Shown here piece after piece: positions 34,702 through 39,682 of a DNA stretch of 39,682 nucleotides. Both the position numbers and the translations under genes were made by a program. This stretch comes from Oscillospiraceae bacterium (lineage in GTDB: Bacteria > Bacillota > Clostridia > Oscillospirales > CAG-272): contig SVRN01000019.1 of assembly GCA_015064805.1 (NCBI GenBank), positions 1 to 39,682 of the forward strand, given 5' to 3'. The notes under the pieces were generated by a model. The model was not told the origin of the DNA and ran no database searches. It saw nothing but the letters and a program-made list of their open reading frames with translations. How positions within the stretch are numbered: the first letter of the stretch is position 1; each line of letters opens with the position of its first letter.

Positions 34702-34719
34702 TGTCAAATATATTTGACA
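34702..34719. promoter_or_regulatory. Operator O1 (palindrome at the transcription start)
   Basis: TGTCAAATA-TATTTGACA is a perfect 18 bp palindrome. It covers the predicted start of the XRE operon transcript. Confidence 0.75.
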
Positions 34720-34724
34720 TTTTG

Positions 34725-34753
34725 ATTATATCATATCAAAGACGGCGTGTCAA
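34725..34753 (-). promoter_or_regulatory. Promoter of the XRE-membrane protein operon
   Basis: On the minus strand TTGACA (34748-34753) and TATAAT (34725-34730) have a 17 bp spacer, both perfect consensus. The -35 box is part of operator O2. Confidence 0.85.
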
Positions 34754-34765
34754 GTATATTTGACA
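34748..34765. promoter_or_regulatory. Operator O2 (palindrome over the -35 box)
   Basis: TGTCAAGTA-TATTTGACA is the same palindrome as O1 with one mismatch. It starts 46 bp from O1, so binding at both could loop or block the promoter. Confidence 0.75.
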
Positions 34766-34831
34766 TATTGGGGAAAATTTTTATTACGCCCCACCTCTGC
34801 CCCGTATCTGTCGAAAAAATAAAAAAAGCCC

Positions 34832-34860
34832 TTTTCAAATTCCTCAAATTATGGTATACT
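34832..34860 (+). promoter_or_regulatory. Probable promoter of the second ABC exporter pair
   Basis: TTTTCA (34832-34837) and TATACT (34855-34860) with a 17 bp spacer. The -35 box is weak (four of six matches). It lies about 37 bp before the ATG. Confidence 0.5.
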
Positions 34861-34896
34861 ATACGTTATGAAGAATTTGCCAAGGAAAGGCACGCT

Positions 34897-36624
34897 ATGA
34901 GAAAACTTTTGAGATTTTTGAAACCGTATACAAAGGAGACCATTTTAGGGCCGCTGTTCAAGCTGCTGGAGGCATCGTTTGAGCTGTTCGTTCCGCTGGT
35001 GGTCGCGCAGATCATCGACGTGGGCATTGCGAATGGCGACAAGGCCGTCATTTACAAGAACTGCCTGATTCTGGTTGCGCTGGGCATCATCGGCTTGATC
35101 TGTGCCGTCACGGCCCAGTATTTCGCAGCGCGGGCGGCGGTCGGCTTTGCCAGCGAGGTGCGGCATTCGCTGTTTTCGCACATTGGAAAGCTGTCCTATT
35201 CCGATCTTGACCGCGCGGGATCGTCGACCATGATTACCCGCATGACGAGCGACGTCAACCAGGTGCAATCGGGCGTCAACCTGACGCTTCGTCTGGTGCT
35301 CCGCTCCCCCTTCGTCGTGTTCGGTGCCATGATCATGGCCTTCACCGTCGATCCGACGAGCGCGTCGGTTTTCGCCGTGACCATTCCCGTGTTGTCGGTC
35401 GTGGTATTCGGCATTATGCTCGTCTGTCTTCCCCTTTACAAAAAGGTGCAGGAGCGTCTGGACGGCATCACGGGCTCAACGCGTGAAAATCTGACGGGTG
35501 TGCGCGTTATCCGCGCCTTTTGTAAGGAGCAGGACGAGGTCAACACCTTTGAGGAGCGCAACGCGCTTCTGACGACCGTTCAAAACCGCGTCGGACGCAT
35601 CTCGGCGCTGCTCAATCCGCTCTCTTACGCGCTGGTCAATCTCGCCATCGTCGTGCTGATCTACGTCGGCGCGCTGCAGGTGGACAGCGGCGACATTTCG
35701 CAGGGCGAGGTCATTGCTCTTTACAACTATATGTCACAGATTTTGGTCGAGCTGATCAAGCTGGCCAGCCTGATCATTACCATCACCAAGGCCATCGCCT
35801 GCGGCCGCCGCGTGCAGTCCTTGCTTGAGGTCGAGCCTACGATGGACGTGCCCGAGGAGGGCGAAAATCCCCCCCAGCCGCAGGGCGAGGTCGTTCGCTT
35901 CGACCGCGTCAGTATGGCCTACGCAGGTGCGGGTGACGTCGTTTTGCACGACGTCAGCTTCAGCGCTGCGCGAGGCGAGGTCATCGGTGTCATCGGCGGC
36001 ACGGGCTCGGGTAAATCCACCCTGGTCAATCTCATTCCCCGCTTTTACGACGTGAGTGAGGGCGAAGTTCTCGTCAATGGCACGCCTGTCAAAGAATGGT
36101 CGGCTGAGCGACTGCGCGAGCGCATCGGTGTCGTACCGCAGAAGGCGGTCTTGTTCCGCGGCACCATCCGCGACAATCTACGCTGGGGCAACGAAAACGC
36201 CACGGAACAGGAAATGTACGACGCCCTTCGCATTGCACAGGCGGAGGAGATCGTCCGCGGCAAGGAGGGGGCGCTTGACGCTCCCGTCGAGCAAAACGGA
36301 CGCAACTTTTCGGGCGGTCAGCGTCAGCGCTTGACCATCGCCCGCGCTCTTGTCCGCAAGCCCGAAATTCTCATTTTGGACGACAGCTCGTCTGCGCTGG
36401 ACTATGCGACCGACGCCGCACTTCGCCGTGCGCTTCGTGAAATGCCCGACGCGCCGACCGTATTCATCGTATCCCAGCGTGCCACTTCCCTTCAGCACGC
36501 CGACCGCATCATCGTTCTCGACGACGGTGAGGTCGCGGGCATCGGAAAGCACGACGAGCTCTTAAACAGCTGCGAAACCTATCGCGAGATCTACGAGTCG
36601 CAGTTCAGAAAGGAGAGTGTCTGA
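34897..36624 (+). CDS. ABC exporter half (degenerate ATPase site)
   Basis: The 575-residue product has six membrane helices (about 15-300) and an ATPase domain with Walker A GGTGSGKST (367-375), signature FSGGQRQR (471-478), Walker B ILILDDSSSALD with Asp for the catalytic Glu (about 496), and Gln for the switch His (VSQRATS, Q527). This is the non-hydrolysing half of a heterodimer. The ATG at 34897 follows AAAGG. It is organised and marked exactly like the gene at 22997, so the two pairs are probably paralogues. Confidence 0.93.
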   Translation: MRKLLRFLKPYTKETILGPLFKLLEASFELFVPLVVAQIIDVGIANGDKAVIYKNCLILVALGIIGLICAVTAQYFAARAAVGFASEVRHSLFSHIGKLSYSDLDRAGSSTMITRMTSDVNQVQSGVNLTLRLVLRSPFVVFGAMIMAFTVDPTSASVFAVTIPVLSVVVFGIMLVCLPLYKKVQERLDGITGSTRENLTGVRVIRAFCKEQDEVNTFEERNALLTTVQNRVGRISALLNPLSYALVNLAIVVLIYVGALQVDSGDISQGEVIALYNYMSQILVELIKLASLIITITKAIACGRRVQSLLEVEPTMDVPEEGENPPQPQGEVVRFDRVSMAYAGAGDVVLHDVSFSAARGEVIGVIGGTGSGKSTLVNLIPRFYDVSEGEVLVNGTPVKEWSAERLRERIGVVPQKAVLFRGTIRDNLRWGNENATEQEMYDALRIAQAEEIVRGKEGALDAPVEQNGRNFSGGQRQRLTIARALVRKPEILILDDSSSALDYATDAALRRALREMPDAPTVFIVSQRATSLQHADRIIVLDDGEVAGIGKHDELLNSCETYREIYESQFRKESV

Positions 36625-36625
36625 T

Positions 36626-38395
36626 ATGGCAAAGCAAAAGCTCTCCGCAAAGCAAACGCGCAAGACGCTCGCCACCGTGCTTCGTTATCTGCGCCGCTAT
36701 CGTTTGCATATTATCGCCTCCGCTCTGCTCGCCGCCGTCTCGGTGGGGCTGACGCTGTATATTCCCATCGTCATCGGTGATGCCATCGACCATATCATCG
36801 ATCAGGGCAACGTCCATTTCGATGCGATCGTGCCCCTGCTTTTACGCGTCGCGCTGTGCGCAGGTATCATTGCCCTTTCGCAATGGCTGATGAGCACGCT
36901 CAACAATAAGATCACCTTCGAGGTCGTACGCGACACGAGAAGTGCGGCCTTCCGTCGTATCCAAAAGCTTCCCCTCTCTTATCTTGACACCAAGCCCACG
37001 GGCGAGATCGTCAGCCGCGTCATTTCCGACGTCGATCAGTTTGCCGACGGTCTGCTGCTTGGATTTACCCAGTTATTTACCGGTGTTCTGACCATTCTCG
37101 GCACGCTCGTTTTCATGCTGACGCTCCATCCGCTGATCACGCTGGTGGTCGTATTGCTCACACCGCTGTCGCTGTTCGTGGCGCGTTACATCGCAACCCA
37201 CACCCACGATATGTTCAAGAAGCAATCCGAAACGCGCGGCGAGCAGACGGCTATGATCGAGGAAATGATCGGCAACCAGAAGATCGTCAAGGCCTTCTCG
37301 CACGAGGATGAGGCCCTGCGCGACTTCGACGAGGTCAACGAGCGATTGCGCAAATGCTCGCTCAAGGCCATCTTCTACTCATCGCTCGTCAATCCCTGCA
37401 CCCGCTTTATCAACTCGATGGTCTACGCCGGCGTTGCCCTGACGGGCGCGCTGACCGTTCTGTCCAATCCGACCGCCTTTACCGTCGGTATGCTGTCCTG
37501 CTTTTTGACCTACGCCAACCAGTACACCAAGCCCTTCAACGAGATCTCGGGCGTTGTGACCGAGCTGCAAAACGCGCTGGCTTGCGCCGATCGCATCTTT
37601 GATCTGATCGACCAGCGCGCAGAGGTCGCCGAGCCCGACGACGCGCTTGAGCTTGTACAGGCCAATGGTACCGTCGCGCTGAACAACGTCCACTTTGCCT
37701 ACGTTCCCACCCGCCCGCTGATCCAAGGACTTACGCTTGACGTCGCCCCCGGTCAGAGAGTAGCCATCGTCGGCCCGACGGGCTGTGGCAAAACGACGCT
37801 GATCAATCTGCTTATGCGCTTTTACGACGTCAACGACGGCAGCATCTGCGTCGACGGCACGGATATCCGCGCCATGACGCGCCATTCCCTGCGCCGCAAT
37901 TACGGCATGGTATTGCAGGAGACCTGGCTTCGTTCGGGCACCATCCGCGACAACATCGTCATGGGCAAGCCCGACGCGACGGACGAGGAGGTCATCGCGG
38001 CCGCCCGCGCTTCCCACGCCCACAGCTTCATCCGTCGCTTGCCCAACGGCTACGACACCGTCATCGGTGAGGACGGCGGCAGCTTGTCGCAGGGACAAAA
38101 GCAGCTGCTCTGCATCACGCGCATCATGCTGTGCCTGCCCCCCATGCTCATTCTGGACGAGGCAACCTCCTCGATCGACACCAGAACCGAGCTGAAAATT
38201 CAGGACGCCTTCGCCCGCATGATGAAGGGCCGCACCAGCTTTATCGTCGCTCACCGTCTGTCGACCATCCGCGACGCCGACGTCATTCTCGTCATGAAGG
38301 ACGGCAACGTCATCGAGCAAGGCAAGCACGACGAATTGCTTGCGCAAGGCGGATTTTACGCCAATCTTTATAACAGCCAATTCGATCCCGCATAA
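36626..38395 (+). CDS. ABC exporter half (consensus ATPase site)
   Basis: The 589-residue partner of the preceding gene: six membrane helices (about 30-320), Walker A GPTGCGKT, signature LSQGQ, Walker B LILDEATSSID with the catalytic Glu and switch His in VAHRLST. The ATG at 36626 lies 1 bp after the partner's stop, with AAAGGAGA upstream; a GTG three codons earlier is too close to that site. The substrate is unknown. The nearest gene clues (XRE regulator, RadC) do not indicate one. Confidence 0.93.
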   Translation: MAKQKLSAKQTRKTLATVLRYLRRYRLHIIASALLAAVSVGLTLYIPIVIGDAIDHIIDQGNVHFDAIVPLLLRVALCAGIIALSQWLMSTLNNKITFEVVRDTRSAAFRRIQKLPLSYLDTKPTGEIVSRVISDVDQFADGLLLGFTQLFTGVLTILGTLVFMLTLHPLITLVVVLLTPLSLFVARYIATHTHDMFKKQSETRGEQTAMIEEMIGNQKIVKAFSHEDEALRDFDEVNERLRKCSLKAIFYSSLVNPCTRFINSMVYAGVALTGALTVLSNPTAFTVGMLSCFLTYANQYTKPFNEISGVVTELQNALACADRIFDLIDQRAEVAEPDDALELVQANGTVALNNVHFAYVPTRPLIQGLTLDVAPGQRVAIVGPTGCGKTTLINLLMRFYDVNDGSICVDGTDIRAMTRHSLRRNYGMVLQETWLRSGTIRDNIVMGKPDATDEEVIAAARASHAHSFIRRLPNGYDTVIGEDGGSLSQGQKQLLCITRIMLCLPPMLILDEATSSIDTRTELKIQDAFARMMKGRTSFIVAHRLSTIRDADVILVMKDGNVIEQGKHDELLAQGGFYANLYNSQFDPA

Positions 38396-38437
38396 AAAAT
38401 CCCGTTTGGCCAACGTCAATGGTCAAACGGGATTTTT
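38395..38437. terminator. Terminator between the ABC pair and the RadC-like gene
   Basis: A long stem (38395-38412 with 38420-38437, a G-T-rich bulge near the loop) ends in AAAAA/TTTTT on both sides, so it can stop both converging transcripts. Confidence 0.85.
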
Positions 38438-38444
38438 CAATATA

Positions 38445-39221
38445 TTATCTCTTATTGCGCTCGTCAAAGCGGCCGTAAAACGCACGGTAAAAATCCTCGT
38501 CGACCTTACCCGTGATGGGAGAAGGCCGCAGATTTCCCTGCTGGCGGTTAAGAATGGGCATGACGGTTTGCTTGCCGACGATCACGTGGTCAATGAGCGT
38601 CAGCCCCATGGATTGAAGCGTGTTATACAGGAAATTCGTCGTTGCAATATCCTCCGAGGACGGAATGGCCACGCCGCCGGGATGGTTATGTGCCAGCATG
38701 ACCGAGGACGCATTTTTCTTGATGGCGTGCTCCATAATTTTGCGAGCGTTGATGTTGGCCTGATTGACCGTGCCCTCGTCGAGCAGCACGCAATCCAGCA
38801 TCTTCATGCCGTTATCGAACAGCAACAGATACACGCGCTCGACGGTGATTCCGGTGTAAATGTTCTTCAGATAGCGAACGATATCCTCAAAATGGTCGTA
38901 TTTCTTGGGTGGATGATAGCTTTCAATGGCCATGCGGCGCATGATGGCGGCGGTCAGCTTGATGTTGGTCGCCGTCTTGCGGCTGATGCCCTCCACCAGG
39001 ATCAGATCGTCAAACTCGGCCAAAAAGACCTCTTCAAGAGAGCCGAACCGTTCCAGCAGGCGGTGAGCGATCTCGTTGGTATCTCGGCGCGGAAGAGCGG
39101 GAAAAAGATACATTTCCAGCAGCTGATGCGAATCAAAATGATCCGCGCCCTCTTTTTCAAACCGCGCTCTCATGCGCTCGCGGTGCCCCGCGTGTGGGTT
39201 GCTTTTCGTCTCGTCTGACAT
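38445..39221 (-). CDS. RadC family (JAB/MPN) protein
   Basis: The 258-residue product has a helix-hairpin-helix region (about 72-90, LILVEGISRKTA) and a JAB-type metalloprotease-like domain with the JAMM motif H178-N-H180-P-G-G followed by S188-S-E-D191. RadC was once called a DNA repair protein, but this role is disputed; its metal site suggests hydrolase activity. The ATG at 39219-39221 follows AAAGGAG; a longer frame upstream is rejected. The promoter lies at 39253-39281. Confidence 0.92.
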   Translation of the reverse strand: MSDETKSNPHAGHRERMRARFEKEGADHFDSHQLLEMYLFPALPRRDTNEIAHRLLERFGSLEEVFLAEFDDLILVEGISRKTATNIKLTAAIMRRMAIESYHPPKKYDHFEDIVRYLKNIYTGITVERVYLLLFDNGMKMLDCVLLDEGTVNQANINARKIMEHAIKKNASSVMLAHNHPGGVAIPSSEDIATTNFLYNTLQSMGLTLIDHVIVGKQTVMPILNRQQGNLRPSPITGKVDEDFYRAFYGRFDERNKR

Positions 39222-39252
39222 GGGTAACTGCTCCTTTGTTTTTTCTTTCAAT

Positions 39253-39281
39253 ATTTTACCATAGCCATCCATTCATGTCAA
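39253..39281 (-). promoter_or_regulatory. Promoter of the RadC-like gene
   Basis: On the minus strand TTGACA (39276-39281) and TAAAAT (39253-39258) are 17 bp apart. Confidence 0.75.
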
Positions 39282-39381
39282 TATTCTACGGAAAATTCCA
39301 TCGGCAAATTGATTGCGCCCGTTTATTCGACACCCTTTTTCCCGATCCGACATATGCTGAAAGAGGAAGGAGGTGCGATTC

Positions 39382-39639
39382 ATGCGATCAAACAACCAAA
39401 TAAGCGGCGGCATCATGGTCGCGGTCGTTGGCTCCATGACGGCCGCTCAGCGCGCGCAGCGTGCCCTGCTCGGTGCGGCCATTCGGGCGGATATCGTGAA
39501 ATCCGACTCGGAGAGCGGGCGCGGATGCGGCTACGGCGTAGCGTTCCCCGCTTCTCAGCAAGGCAACGTCCGTGCCATTCTGTCCGCCTCTCACGTCAAC
39601 GTCAGACGATATTCGCAGGACGCATGGAGCCTGCTTTGA
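39382..39639 (+). CDS. DUF3343 putative Se/S carrier-like protein
   Basis: The 85-residue product matches the DUF3343 (Se/S carrier-like) family: a VGSMTAAQRAQR N-terminal strand-helix, the GRGCGYGVAF motif with a conserved Cys (about residue 50), and a C-terminal strand. Members are often found beside cysteine desulfurase or selenium-metabolism genes and are thought to carry sulfur or selenium. The ATG at 39382 follows AGGAGG; a GTG three codons earlier overlaps that site. The bases after its stop begin another frame, perhaps such a desulfurase. Confidence 0.75.
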   Translation: MRSNNQISGGIMVAVVGSMTAAQRAQRALLGAAIRADIVKSDSESGRGCGYGVAFPASQQGNVRAILSASHVNVRRYSQDAWSLL

Positions 39640-39668
39640 TACTACGAGAGAAAAGAGATACGACTTCT

Positions 39669-39682
39669 ATGAATATGATATA
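39669..39682 (+). CDS. Start of a next gene, possibly a cysteine desulfurase (truncated by window edge)
   Basis: Only the first four and a half codons are visible (M-N-M-I, then TA, which fits Tyr). Cysteine desulfurases commonly start with MIYLDNAAT, and DUF3343 genes are often next to them. The ribosome site upstream is weak. This is a guess from context. Confidence 0.3.

Noticed and set aside
34766-34831. Gap between operator O2 and the second ABC promoter
   Set aside because: No gene or hairpin is visible, and the operator is too far from the plus-strand promoter to assign control.

Overview
The window reads as chromosome of a Gram-positive, probably spore-forming Clostridia-type Firmicute of moderate GC. 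The grounds are strong AGGAGG-type ribosome binding sites, sigma-A promoters with 17-18 bp spacers, a large (Bacillus/Clostridium-type) SRP RNA near dnaX-ybaB-recR, a YlmC/YmxH-type sporulation protein, a CwlD-like amidase, a group II ECF module and a minimal SufC-SufB pair. I see no phage, insertion sequence, CRISPR array, rRNA or tRNA gene.

Layout. (1) 1-2200: rpsB-tsf on the minus strand, with a structured leader, a clear promoter and a terminator; to its left, two divergent promoters, one of which drives only about 70 nt before a hairpin terminator. (2) 2219-15222: a long, tightly packed minus-strand gene string that probably starts at one promoter at 15269-15297: ruvC, an RlmI-like methyltransferase, ecfA1-ecfA2-ecfT, truA, a DUF5711 protein, a CvpA-like protein, a ClpE-like unfoldase, a P-type ATPase homologue that has lost its catalytic motifs, a YlmC/YmxH protein and an unknown protein. 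(3) 15478-19320: a lone plus-strand gene for a very large surface lipoprotein with a glycosidase-like core and two repeated C-terminal modules. (4) 19376-24721: sufC-sufB and a heterodimeric ABC exporter pair, minus strand. (5) 24888-29132: SRP RNA, a sugar-isomerase-like protein, dnaX, ybaB, recR and a small membrane-anchored protein, minus strand. (6) 29361-32000: acpP, a CwlD-like amidase and radA, plus strand; the amidase gene runs through the radA promoter into radA. (7) 32043-34766: an S1-domain protein, then a polytopic membrane protein with its XRE regulator behind a promoter carrying two palindromic operators. (8) 34897-39682: a second heterodimeric ABC exporter pair (plus), a RadC-like protein (minus), and a DUF3343 Se/S-carrier-like protein followed by the first codons of what may be a cysteine desulfurase.

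How it fits together. Most of the content is housekeeping: translation (S2, EF-Ts, TruA, methyltransferase, SRP RNA), recombination and repair (RuvC, RecR, RadA, DnaX, RadC-like), vitamin uptake (ECF), Fe-S assembly (SufBC) and lipid synthesis (ACP). The most unusual item is the 932-residue P-type ATPase homologue at 3066-5864. It keeps the membrane scaffold and family spacing, but the phosphorylated Asp, the TGES, TGD and GDGxxND motifs are all replaced, so it is probably an intact pseudo-enzyme rather than a pump. Other points of interest are the self-contained XRE operator module, the candidate short RNA at 183-251, the palindrome and structured leader in front of rpsB, the extended terminal helix of the SRP RNA, and the overlap of the amidase gene with radA.
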